DNA of 42,398 nt from assembly GCF_004349235.1 (NCBI RefSeq), contig NZ_SMKY01000047.1, positions 1-42,398 on the forward strand, written 5' to 3'. The notes under the pieces are model-generated. The model was not told the DNA's origin, ran no database searches, and saw nothing but the letters and a program-made list of their open reading frames with translations. Both the position numbers and the translations under genes were made by a program. Shown piece by piece: positions 18,173-25,061 of this stretch. This DNA comes from Actinomadura darangshiensis (lineage in GTDB: Bacteria > Actinomycetota > Actinomycetes > Streptosporangiales > Streptosporangiaceae). Position 1 is the first letter of the stretch, and each line of letters begins with the position of its first letter.

Positions 18173-18218
18173 GCGTGCCGATCTGTTTCGGAACCGCCGA
18201 GCCGACAACGAGCCGCCA
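18173..18218. repeat. Conserved 46-bp att-flanking block, copy 2
   Basis: This is the counterpart of 10032-10077 (42 of 46 identical), placed about 40 bp to the right of the second tRNA-Lys-like att. It marks the probable left terminus of island 3. Confidence 0.6.
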
Positions 18219-18244
18219 TGGACCGTTTTTCCGAGCGGCACAGG

Positions 18245-18568
18245 TCAACGCAGAAGGCCGCAGTAACGCAACAGGCCATGCTCGACCTGTGCCAGGTCGT
18301 CTCGTGCGAGGTAGTCAACGATTTCGCCGACGACGTACATGACGTCGATGGTACGGATCTGATCAATCAAGATCTTGGTTTCCCGCCCGGCGATGACGAC
18401 CTCCGGCCTGAAGACCGACGCTTGGGCGCTGGTCGAGGTAGGGATGATGGTCACCGTGGACCAGGCGTTCTGCTCGATGCTGATGATGAGCCCGAGGCGC
18501 CGTCCCCGTTGTTCGTGGCCACGTTTTGCATCACCCAGGTCCACCGGATAGACCGCTCCCCGGATCAT
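18245..18568 (-). CDS. mazF: MazF/PemK-type endoribonuclease toxin
   Basis: A 107-aa protein with the PemK/MazF fold signature: an N-terminal RGAVYPVDLG strand, the RRLGLIIS strand, the VTIIPTS core, and the ILIDQIRTID segment preceding the C-terminal helix (IVDYLARDDLAQVEHGLLRYCGL). Such toxins cleave mRNA at short motifs and arrest growth. The ATG overlaps the antitoxin stop by 4 bp (ATGA), the standard type II TA arrangement. It runs opposite to the island's other genes and sits at the left end of island 3, where a TA pair would stabilise the element by post-segregational killing. Confidence 0.85.
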   Translation of the reverse strand: MIRGAVYPVDLGDAKRGHEQRGRRLGLIISIEQNAWSTVTIIPTSTSAQASVFRPEVVIAGRETKILIDQIRTIDVMYVVGEIVDYLARDDLAQVEHGLLRYCGLLR

Positions 18569-18834
18569 GGGTGATCCTGCGACCTTGCCGGAACGGTCAG
18601 GCCGGTACCGGTGATGCGGATGTTGCCGTCGGCGTCGTACTCCCAGGCATCCGCTTCAGCGGACAGGTCTTCGGTCCTCAGCCGGTGCATGTCGGCCCGG
18701 GCGCGTTCTTCCCATGCCTCGCGGTCCAGCAACCGCAATGCGCGACGGATGACGTCACTGGTCTTCTCGTCCTTGTGACGATTGGCTTCGATGACACGGA
18801 GGTCTTCTTCGGTGGGACGGAATCCGACGCTCAT
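18565..18834 (-). CDS. Ribbon-helix-helix antitoxin for the MazF toxin
   Basis: 89 aa from ATG 18834, chosen over a TTG at 18852; AGG lies just upstream. The N-terminal VGFRPTEEDLRVIEAN...TSDVIRRALRLLDREAW reads as a ribbon-helix-helix DNA-binding domain. The acidic C-terminal half (EDLSAEADAWEYDADG) should be the flexible toxin-binding segment. It overlaps the toxin gene by 4 bp. It would neutralise MazF and repress the operon at the palindrome just upstream. Confidence 0.78.
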   Translation of the reverse strand: MSVGFRPTEEDLRVIEANRHKDEKTSDVIRRALRLLDREAWEERARADMHRLRTEDLSAEADAWEYDADGNIRITGTGLTVPARSQDHP

Positions 18835-18847
18835 GGACCTAGCGTAC

Positions 18848-18857
18848 AACAATTGTT
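18848..18857 (-). promoter_or_regulatory. Palindromic operator candidate of the toxin-antitoxin operon
   Basis: AACAATTGTT is a perfect 10-bp palindrome starting 14 bases upstream of the antitoxin ATG. On the minus strand it is followed by TACGCT (18841-18846), a possible -10 element. The position suits autorepression by the antitoxin or the TA complex. Confidence 0.45.
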
Positions 18858-18930
18858 AGACGTTCGCGGAGTCGCCGCCATCACGGCGCCTGCGATCAGC
18901 CCGGGAGTCAAGGCAGCTCGGCCGGCGGTT

Positions 18931-18955
18931 CCGGGGCAGCAGGTGGCTGCCCCGG
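18931..18955. terminator. Strong stem-loop beside the transposase remnant
   Basis: CCGGGGCAG (18931-18939) and CTGCCCCGG (18947-18955) form a perfect 9-bp stem with a 7-base loop. It lies just after the stop of the minus-strand transposase fragment and could terminate transcription there or insulate the TA operon. No U-tract follows. Confidence 0.4.
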
Positions 18956-18967
18956 CTGCACCCGGAA

Positions 18968-19240
18968 CTAGAACAGCGCCCAGGCTTGTTCGGCCCTGGT
19001 GGCTATCCAGGGAAGTGGGTCAAGCCGCGAGGCGTGGTTCGAGGCGGGCGAGGTGGGCGGTTCGGGTGCGTTGCCGGTCCACCAGGCGTGGAGCCGTAGC
19101 AGGTTGAGCGCGGTGGCGCTGGAGATGTGTTCCAGGTGGGTCTCGGCCAGGCCGCGGCAGCGGGCGCGGTGCATGCCGCTGACGGCGGCGGCCTTGTGCC
19201 TGCCGAAATGACGTCCGTGCGGGTGAAGCGTGCAGGGCAT
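18968..19240 (-). pseudogene. IS1182-like DDE transposase, C-terminal remnant
   Basis: A 90-aa frame with RHFGRHKAAAVSGMHRARCR followed by GLAETHLEHI, ATALNLLRLHAWWTG and SRLDPL. The ARCRGLAETHLEHI-ALNL-R-WW pattern is typical of the C terminus of IS1182-type transposases, whose full length is about 450-550 aa. The N-terminal and catalytic parts are missing. Together with the two fragments to the right it marks repeated insertion and decay at this island edge. Confidence 0.6.
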
Positions 19241-19315
19241 GGGTTCTGGCGCGGGGCTTGATCAGTTCGCAGGGACGGGCGTGGCGAGGCGGTCGTCGCG
19301 AGATGAAGAGCGGCC

Positions 19316-19510
19316 GTGCTGTTGCGACTGGCCTACTTGACCGTGGCGAACACCTTCGCGGCCCTCCGCCTGCTCCCGATGGTCGATCGCGACAAGGACG
19401 CTGAGATCTTGGTGTTGGGGCATCAGATCGTCGTGCTGGAGCGCCAGCTGGCCGGGAACAGGATGCGGTTCACTACGGCGGATCGGGCGCTTCTCGCGGC
19501 GTTGCTGCAC
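19316..19510 (+). pseudogene. Integrase-core transposase (IS481/IS3-like), N-terminal remnant
   Basis: The frame from TTG/ATG-type start 19316 reads RLAYLTVANTFAALRLLPM, DRDKDAEILVLGHQIVVLERQL and RFTTADRALLAALLH. This is the conserved N terminus of the actinobacterial 'integrase core domain' transposases (about 350 aa). Similarity stops abruptly at LLAALLH (about 19507), where a minus-strand IS3 OrfA remnant begins. The rve catalytic core is missing. Confidence 0.65.
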
Positions 19511-19581
19511 TCACGCAGCTCAAAGACCATCCCGACCGCTCGTTTCCGCAGCTCGGGGGAGTATTTCCTCGGGGGTGCCAT
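19508..19581 (-). pseudogene. IS3-family OrfA, N-terminal remnant
   Basis: On the minus strand, ATG 19581 starts MAPPRKYSPELRKRAVGMVF then ELRE. This is the start of the helix-turn-helix OrfA protein of IS3-family elements. Similarity is lost after about 24 codons at the junction with the plus-strand remnant. Upstream, the segment to about 19634 contains TGGACCGCCCCGGGTT (minus strand), resembling an IS3-type terminal inverted repeat, directly beside the gntR stop codon. Confidence 0.6.
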
Positions 19582-19637
19582 AACCCCTCACCCTTCCAGG
19601 TATCAAGGCCTCCCACCTAACCCGGGGCGGTCCACCT

Positions 19638-20285
19638 TTAGCTCTCTTGGTTTTCCTGGCGGTCTACGACGGCGTGCTGGCCGGCGGCGATATGTTCCTT
19701 CATGAGGCGCGCGGCACGTGCGCCGTCGCGCTCAAGCAGCGCTGCGGTGATCGCCTGGTGTTCCGTGACCGACCGTTCCAACCGCCCGGGAACTTTCCAG
19801 ATCGTGCTCCAGGCGAACTGGTTCCACAGCCGGATGATGAATGGTTCGACGAACTTGGTGCGGGCGGCGCGGTAGATCGCGAAATGCCAGTTCCTGTTGG
19901 CGTTGGAAGCCCGCGTCGGATCCCCCGACCGTGCCGCCTCGATCATCTCCTGCTGAGCGGCCTCGATCGCTTTGAGGTCGTCATCGGTCAGGTTCTCGGC
20001 CGCGATCTCGGTCGCCATGCTCTCCAGGAACGCCCGCAGCATGTAGAGCTCCTTGGCATCCTCGGCCGTGAGCTCCATGGCGGAGATCGATCGGTGCTCG
20101 TTGTAGAGCACCAGGCCCTCGGCCTCGAGGATGCGCAGCGCCTCACGTACGGGCGTGATGCTCATGCCCAATTCGGTGGCGATGCCGCGGACGTCGAACC
20201 GCTCGCCGGCCGGGACCCTGCCGTCGATGATCATCTCGCGCATGGCGGCGACGGCGAGCGACGTCTTCGATCGGTACTCAACCAT
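19638..20285 (-). CDS. GntR-family regulator, FadR subfamily (FCD domain)
   Basis: 215 aa. Residues about 5-75 are the GntR winged helix (AAMREMIIDGRVPAGERFDVRGIATELGM...TPVREALRILEAEGLV). Residues about 85-205 are an all-helical FCD domain with the metal-binding histidines of the subfamily (NWHFAIYRA, EHQAITAAL, KEHIAAGQH). FCD regulators sense organic acids or related metabolites. It is encoded at the edge of the catabolic cluster, and three near-identical palindromes in that cluster (22355, 22437, 28141) are plausible targets. No copy of the motif was seen upstream of gntR itself. The 3' end lies 4 bp from the IS3-type terminus, so the gene appears complete. Confidence 0.9.
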   Translation of the reverse strand: MVEYRSKTSLAVAAMREMIIDGRVPAGERFDVRGIATELGMSITPVREALRILEAEGLVLYNEHRSISAMELTAEDAKELYMLRAFLESMATEIAAENLTDDDLKAIEAAQQEMIEAARSGDPTRASNANRNWHFAIYRAARTKFVEPFIIRLWNQFAWSTIWKVPGRLERSVTEHQAITAALLERDGARAARLMKEHIAAGQHAVVDRQENQES

Positions 20286-20622
20286 CTCGGAGCCGCTTCT
20301 TCAGATGCCCGGGTCGGCTGGGGCCGGGTGCCGGGTCACGCGGCGGACGAGTGGACTGCTGGTTGGCGCCTGCCCGGACGGGAGCGCTTCCTGGTTGCCG
20401 CAGGTGCGGCGACAAGGGAATGTGAGCGCCAACATGGGGATACCTCTCTTTGCTCGTCACTGGTGCCGCCCAGGGAGTTCGAAAAGGTGGGGTGAGTTAT
20501 CCGTCGGGGGGAAGAAGTCGCCGCGGCGGATATTGAAGTATAGGCGATGTACGTAGGCCCTCGGTCGAGTCGCCGCGCTCCGACCGTTGCCGGATTCGTC
20601 CCAAAGTGTCCTGTGGCGGCAT
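20286..20622. other. Intergenic region between gntR and the UGSC operon
   Basis: Over 330 bases between the diverging ends of gntR (start at 20285) and the UGSC gene (stop at 20669) no gene is supported. It must hold the gntR promoter, but no clear -35/-10 pair or GATGCA-type operator was seen. Confidence 0.4.
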
Positions 20623-20645
20623 GCCCCGGCGGGGAAAACCGGGGC
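20623..20645 (-). terminator. Terminator-like hairpin of the UGSC operon
   Basis: GCCCCGG (20623-20629) pairs with CCGGGGC (20639-20645) around 9 bases. It lies 23 bases beyond the stop of the minus-strand UGSC-type gene at 20669. It is GC-rich without a U-tract. Confidence 0.45.
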
Positions 20646-20668
20646 AGCCGCCTTGCCCGGCACTCGGA

Positions 20669-21220
20669 TCATCCCGCCGGTGTTTCGGCCGGCCCGGAGA
20701 ACTCGGCCGCGACCGTGCCGGCCACCCGGCGCGCAAAGGCGGACAGTTCCTCATCCGAGCGGGACGCGACGGGATGGGGCAGCACGGACGTGCCGACATC
20801 GGGCAATCCGAGCCGCACGGCGAACCGGGCGACCAGCGACTGGAACGGCTCGGTGATCACGGCGACCGCGGGCACTCCGAGTCGCTCGAACTGGATGGCG
20901 TCGTTCGCGCTGCAGGCCGAGCACGCCCCGCAGTCGCCGAGGGCGGCGATCATCAGGCCGGCGCCCTCGGCCAGCCGCGCCGACTCCTCGGCGGTCAGCG
21001 GCTTGGCCGCGCTCGTCTTGCTGTGCACGACCACGCCGGAGAAGCCCAGCCGGGCGCGCAGGTCCGCGGCGATCTGCGTCAGCAAGGCGCCGGCGCGCGG
21101 CTTGCCGTTGTCGATCAGGACCAGCCGATCGTGCGGGCCCGGAGCCCGCCGAGGCGCGCGGCCGACCCGGTCGGCCGGCGGATCGGCGGGTTCGGGGATG
21201 ACGATGTCCAGGACTGTCAC
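20669..21220 (-). CDS. UGSC-family (redox-Cys) protein
   Basis: 183 aa from GTG 21220, with AAGGAG 7 bases upstream. The core signature is GDCGACSACSANDA (about residues 94-107), corresponding to the U/C-G-S-C motif of the UGSC family, in which the first position may be selenocysteine; here it is Cys (TGC). Preceding motifs VLIDNGKPRAG and FSGVVVHSKTSAAKP and the following FERLGVPAVAVITEPF agree with the family. The biochemical role is undetermined; the Cys pair suggests redox or thiol chemistry. It forms an operon with the gene at 21249, 28 bp upstream, in a catabolic island. Confidence 0.75.
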   Translation of the reverse strand: MTVLDIVIPEPADPPADRVGRAPRRAPGPHDRLVLIDNGKPRAGALLTQIAADLRARLGFSGVVVHSKTSAAKPLTAEESARLAEGAGLMIAALGDCGACSACSANDAIQFERLGVPAVAVITEPFQSLVARFAVRLGLPDVGTSVLPHPVASRSDEELSAFARRVAGTVAAEFSGPAETPAG

Positions 21221-21248
21221 AGGGATCTCCTTCGGGAAGCGTGGATGC

Positions 21249-22337
21249 TCAGAAATCGACCGCGCACACGTCGTCCCCGCAGTCGGGAAGGGCCTCGTGT
21301 GGGTCGCGCACGCGGCGCGACACCGCCGCAGTGGTGACCGAGGTGGCCCACGAGGGCAGGTAGGCCGACCAGCCCGCCCCGGCGCCGCCGGCGGTCACCA
21401 GGAGCACGTCGTCGGCCGTCTTCACGACCGGCAGCAGGCCGTCGGGACCCGCGGTCATGTCGTGCGCGCTGCCGACTGGGATCCGGACGCCGGCGTCGAG
21501 CAGCGCCTGCGGAGCGATCCTGCTCGCGGCCGCCAGATGCTCCTGGACCTCGCGCGGGGTCAATCCCGCGCCGGCCAGTGCCGCCGCGTGCTCGGGACCG
21601 AGGACGAACATCGCCTGGCCGCCCTTGCCGGCGATGAAGCTGGTCGGCGAGGCCATCGCCGAGGCCATCGTCGCCAGGATGCCGCCGGGGTCGCCGTTGA
21701 GGTGGTTGGCCACCTGGTGCGGTCCCTCTGTCGCCATCACGGTGACCGAGGTGTCGTCGGGTTCGTAGCCGAGCCGCACGTGCAGCGGCTCCCAGCCCTG
21801 CGGGGGAGGGGCTTCGGCGAAGCACAGCGCGTACCGGCCGGGGTTGCCCAGCGACGAGCCGTCCATGCCGCCCGGACGGGCGTCGAAGACGTTGCGGGCG
21901 ACCAGGCGCAGCGTGCGCCCGATGGTAGCGTTGGCGCGGAAACCAGGCCCCAGCGCGTTGTGGCCGCCGTGCACGCCCACCCGATCCGCGAGCGGACCGC
22001 TGACGACGACGGTCAGCGCCGCCCCGCCGGTGCTGGTCAGCGCGGCATTGAGGTTGAACGCGGGATCGAGCAGTGCCGCCATCGCGGCCTGCACGATCGG
22101 GAAGTACTCCGGTACGGCGCCCGCCATGACCGCGTTGGCGGCGAGCATCTCGGCGGTGAGCACCGCCGACCGGCCGGGCACCACCCCGAGGACGTCCTCG
22201 GGGAGCAGGTCCGACTCGGCGAGCATCGCGCCGACGCGCTCCGGTGTGGGGGCCACGACCGGGAGGCCGTCGCTCCAGCCGCGCTCGGTGAAAACGTCCT
22301 GGAGTTCGGCCTCAGCGAGCCGCATCGTCCGTGCCAT
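21249..22337 (-). CDS. UGSC-associated hypothetical protein with C-terminal Cys pair
   Basis: 362 aa from ATG 22337, chosen over an earlier in-frame start at 22361 because AAGGAGGT lies 6 bases upstream. N-terminal LQDVFTERGWSDGLPVVAPT and LGVVPGRSAVLTAEMLAANAVMAG, plus the central HNALGPGFRANATIGRTLRL, resemble a large uncharacterised family that I associate with UGSC proteins. It ends with CGDDVCAVDF, a possible redox CxxxxC. No signal peptide or membrane segments. First gene of a two-gene operon divergent from the transporter. Its promoter carries the GATGCA-N3-TGCATC operator, so it is likely co-controlled with uptake. Function is not known. Confidence 0.65.
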   Translation of the reverse strand: MARTMRLAEAELQDVFTERGWSDGLPVVAPTPERVGAMLAESDLLPEDVLGVVPGRSAVLTAEMLAANAVMAGAVPEYFPIVQAAMAALLDPAFNLNAALTSTGGAALTVVVSGPLADRVGVHGGHNALGPGFRANATIGRTLRLVARNVFDARPGGMDGSSLGNPGRYALCFAEAPPPQGWEPLHVRLGYEPDDTSVTVMATEGPHQVANHLNGDPGGILATMASAMASPTSFIAGKGGQAMFVLGPEHAAALAGAGLTPREVQEHLAAASRIAPQALLDAGVRIPVGSAHDMTAGPDGLLPVVKTADDVLLVTAGGAGAGWSAYLPSWATSVTTAAVSRRVRDPHEALPDCGDDVCAVDF

Positions 22338-22354
22338 CGAGGCACCTCCTTCTC

Positions 22355-22369
22355 GATGCATCCTGCATC
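22355..22369 (-). promoter_or_regulatory. GATGCA-N3-TGCATC operator/promoter of the UGSC operon
   Basis: Palindrome GATGCATCCTGCATC. On the minus strand it contains a possible -10 CAGGAT (22360-22365), 18 bases from TTGACC (22384-22389), and ends 3 bases before the Shine-Dalgarno sequence. Binding would block the promoter. Confidence 0.6.
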
Positions 22370-22417
22370 TAGAGCTCCCATCAGGTCAAACAGTGAGATT
22401 TGGGCGGTGTGACGTGG

Positions 22418-22451
22418 TTGACACTAAATGATGCCTAATGCAGGATGCATC
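22418..22451 (+). promoter_or_regulatory. Promoter and overlapping operator of the ABC transporter operon
   Basis: TTGACA (22418-22423), a 17-base spacer and CAGGAT (22441-22446). The palindrome AATGCAGGATGCATC (22437-22451) covers the -10. A 14-base core is the exact reverse complement of the site at 22355. This is a layout for steric repression, probably by the GntR/FCD protein. Confidence 0.6.
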
Positions 22452-22478
22452 CTATTGCTCAACCTTGGAGGAGTCCGG

Positions 22479-24053
22479 ATGTCTCTCAGGGAACGTGTGG
22501 TGGCCCCGATGGCCGTGGTCGTGGCGGCGGCGTCGCTCGCTGCGTGCGGCGGCGGCGGAGCGGACCCGGCGGGAGAAGCAGGCCCGATCTCCGCCTCTGC
22601 CGCCCCCGGGGATCTCGACACGAGCGCGACGCTCACGTTCGCCGACCCGTTCCAGAACGACACGATCGACCCCGCGAAGAACGACTCCGGATTCCCCACC
22701 CGGCAGCTCAACCTCGTCTACGACCGCCTGATCGGCATCAGCCCGAGCGGCGAGCTCGTGCCCCAGCTGGCCACGAAATGGGAGTTCGCGAACCCGACCA
22801 CCCTCAGGCTCACCCTGCGCTCCGGCGTGAAGTTCCAGGACGGCGCGCCCTTCGACGCGGCCGCTGTCGTGAAGAACCTCGACCGCTCCCGTGAGATGCC
22901 CGACGCCGGCCCGGCGGTCTCTGCGCCCGCGGCGTCCATCAAGGACATGAAGGCGTCCGGCACGGACGTCGTCGAGATCACCCTGAAGAAGCCGCGCTAC
23001 TCGATCCTGTACGACCTCGCCCAGAACCTCGGCATGATGATCAGCCCCGGCTCGCTGTCCGGCTCGCTGGACCGCGCCGCGGTCGGGGCCGGCATGTACA
23101 AGCTGGTCGAATTCAAGCCGGGCGTCTCCGCCACCTACAAGCGGTGGGACGGTTACTGGGACGCCGGGGCGGTCAAGCTCGCCGGCTTCGTCGTCAAGTC
23201 CATCCCGGACGCGCAGACCCGGATCAACGCCCTCCAGTCGGGCCAGGTGACGATGTCCCTGATCGACGAGAGCCAGGTGGACGACGCCAAGGGCGCGGGC
23301 GTGCGGGTCTCCGAGAAGGCGACCGTCAGCGCGTGGACGATGTTCCTCAACATGACCCGCGGCGGGCTGAAGAACGAGCAGGTGCGGCAGGCCCTCAGTT
23401 ACGCGATCGACCGCAAGTCCCTCGTCGAAACGCTGGGGCACGGCCACGGCGAGCCCACGGTGCAGATGTTCCCGTCGACGTACGAGGCATATTCCAAGGA
23501 CTGGCCTGCGACGAAGTACCCGTTCGACGCCGCGAAGGCCAAGGAGCTGCTCGCGGGCGCCGGGTACGGGAACGGCGCCAAGTTCTCGGCGCTCATCCTG
23601 AACCGGCCGCTGGACAAGCAGCTCGGCCAGGCGCTGCAGCGGATGGTCAAGCCCGCCGGGATCACCCTGGAGCTGAAGGTGGTCGAGCCGGCCCGGTACT
23701 CGATGTTCACCGATGGCGAGGTGGACATGTTCCTCGGACGCTGGGGCGGGCGCGCGGACCCCGCCGACACGCTGAACTCGAACGCGGGCAAGGGCGGGTT
23801 CATCAACCCCGGCAGCGGCACGACGCCGGAGTTCCAGACGCTGATGGACAAGATCGAGACGACCCCGACCGGGGACGCCAGGACCAAGCTGGTCCAGGAG
23901 GCGAGCGCCCTCTTCGCTCAGCAGCAGCTCGACATCCCCGTCTTCGCGCGGCGGTCGATCTTCGCCGACAACGGGTGCGTGGTCGGCTTCACCCCCTACA
24001 TGGTCGGCGCCGACGAGTACCGGGGCGTGGGCGTCCGGAAGAACTGCGGCTAG
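22479..24053 (+). CDS. ABC transporter solute-binding lipoprotein (peptide/nickel/opine family 5)
   Basis: 524 aa from ATG 22479, with GGAGGAG 6 bases upstream. The signal peptide MSLRERVVAPMAVVVAAASL ends in the lipobox LAAC (Cys23), so it is anchored outside the membrane. Family 5 hallmarks: LVYDRLIGISPSGELVPQLATKWEF, LRLTLRSGVKFQDGAPFDAA-V, QVRQALSYAIDRKSLV, and YPFDAAKAKELLAGAGY. Gene order with two permeases and two ATPases matches Dpp/Opp systems. The cargo is unknown; the catabolic context suggests a carboxylate, peptide or ring compound. A long inverted repeat spans the stop codon. Confidence 0.93.
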   Translation: MSLRERVVAPMAVVVAAASLAACGGGGADPAGEAGPISASAAPGDLDTSATLTFADPFQNDTIDPAKNDSGFPTRQLNLVYDRLIGISPSGELVPQLATKWEFANPTTLRLTLRSGVKFQDGAPFDAAAVVKNLDRSREMPDAGPAVSAPAASIKDMKASGTDVVEITLKKPRYSILYDLAQNLGMMISPGSLSGSLDRAAVGAGMYKLVEFKPGVSATYKRWDGYWDAGAVKLAGFVVKSIPDAQTRINALQSGQVTMSLIDESQVDDAKGAGVRVSEKATVSAWTMFLNMTRGGLKNEQVRQALSYAIDRKSLVETLGHGHGEPTVQMFPSTYEAYSKDWPATKYPFDAAKAKELLAGAGYGNGAKFSALILNRPLDKQLGQALQRMVKPAGITLELKVVEPARYSMFTDGEVDMFLGRWGGRADPADTLNSNAGKGGFINPGSGTTPEFQTLMDKIETTPTGDARTKLVQEASALFAQQQLDIPVFARRSIFADNGCVVGFTPYMVGADEYRGVGVRKNCG

Positions 24054-24067
24054 CCGCAGTTCCGGAC
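24033..24067 (+). terminator. Intra-operon stem-loop spanning the SBP stop codon
   Basis: 24033-24049 pairs with 24054-24067 (14 bp with one 3-base bulge and a 4-base CTAG loop that contains the stop). It lies in the only sizeable gap of the transporter operon. It may act as a partial terminator or mRNA stabiliser, keeping the binding protein above the membrane components. Confidence 0.5.
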
Positions 24068-24113
24068 GACCGTTCCGATGACGAGGCCGACCATGACGAA
24101 GGGAGGGTGACTG

Positions 24114-25061
24114 ATGCTCAGACTGCTGGCCAGGCGTCTTCTGATGAGCGTGCCAATCCTGGTCATCGTCACGTTCGTGGTCTTCTTCCTGCTGGAGATC
24201 GCTCCCGGCGACCCCGCGCGGCTCGCGGCGGGCGGGCAGGCCGCCTCGGCGGCCGACGTCGCCGAAGCGCGTCACCGGCTGGGACTCGACGAACCCCTGT
24301 GGACGCGGTACTGGCACTTCATCGAGGGGCTCTTCACCGGCGATCTCGGCCAGTCGATCTTCAGCGGCCAGCCGGTGCTCTCGGCCATCGCCGAGCGCGC
24401 CCCGGTGAGCCTGTCGCTGATGGCGGGGGCGCTCATCGTGGCGATGCTGATCGCCCTCCCGGCCGGGATCATCGCGGCGACGCGGCCGGGCGGCATCGCC
24501 GACCGGGTCGTCATGCTGATCTCGGCCGGGGGTGTGGCGATGCCGAACTTCCTGATCGGCCTGCTCCTCGTGCTGGTGTTCGCGCTCAACCTGCAGATCT
24601 TCCCGGCGACCGGGTACGTGCCGTTCGAGCAGAGCCCGGCCCGGTGGTTCCAGTCGCTGGTGCTGCCGTCGGTCGCCCTCGGCGTCGCGGCGGCGGCCGA
24701 GATCGCGCGCTTCCTGCGGGCCTCCATGCTCGACGTCCTGGACCAGGACTACATCCGCACCGCCAGGGCGAAGGGGATCGGTGTCCGCGGCGTAGTGGGG
24801 AAGCACGCGATGAAGAACGCCTTCGCGCCGGTGCTCACCGTGCTCGGTCTGCAGGTGCGGATCCTGCTCGGCGGGACGGTCGTGATCGAGCAGATCTTCA
24901 ACCTGCCGGGCCTGGGCTCGCTGACGGTCAAGGCGGTCTTCGACCGCGACTATCCGATCATCCAGGGAGTCGCCATCAGCGCCGCGCTGGTGGTGGTGGT
25001 CGCGAACATCCTGGTCGACGTCGCCTACGGCTACCTCAACCCGAAGCTGCGTGCCGCATGA
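24114..25061 (+). CDS. ABC transporter permease, DppB/GsiC type
   Basis: 315 aa from ATG 24114 (GGGAGGGTG upstream). The first membrane segment RLLMSVPILVIVTFVVFFLLEIAPGDPA is the conserved DppB/OppB N terminus. An approximately 90-residue extracytoplasmic loop and five more hydrophobic segments follow. The EAA-loop RTARAKGIGVRGVVGKHAMKNAF contacts the ATPase. It overlaps the next permease gene by 4 bp (ATGA), so the pair is co-translated and likely forms a heterodimeric channel. Confidence 0.93.
   Translation: MLRLLARRLLMSVPILVIVTFVVFFLLEIAPGDPARLAAGGQAASAADVAEARHRLGLDEPLWTRYWHFIEGLFTGDLGQSIFSGQPVLSAIAERAPVSLSLMAGALIVAMLIALPAGIIAATRPGGIADRVVMLISAGGVAMPNFLIGLLLVLVFALNLQIFPATGYVPFEQSPARWFQSLVLPSVALGVAAAAEIARFLRASMLDVLDQDYIRTARAKGIGVRGVVGKHAMKNAFAPVLTVLGLQVRILLGGTVVIEQIFNLPGLGSLTVKAVFDRDYPIIQGVAISAALVVVVANILVDVAYGYLNPKLRAA

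Noticed and set aside
20910..20950. Selenocysteine insertion in the UGSC motif
   Set aside because: The first motif position is a TGC cysteine codon and the frame has no internal TGA, so no recoding is needed.
20547..22412. 621-codon plus-strand open frame over the UGSC operon
   Set aside because: It has no recognisable motif and lies antisense to two minus-strand genes with ribosome binding sites, family signatures and an operator.
22452..24806. 784-codon minus-strand open frame opposite the importer genes
   Set aside because: Composition is Arg/Asp/Gly/His-rich with no domain. It mirrors the plus-strand lipoprotein and permease genes, which have clear motifs. Such antisense frames are usual in high-GC DNA.
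23144..25057. Upstream extension of the DppC-like permease frame (start at 23144)
   Set aside because: The first 600 codons are low-complexity Arg/Gly/Ala shadow of the lipoprotein and DppB genes. The real start is ATG 25058, fixed by the ATGA overlap.
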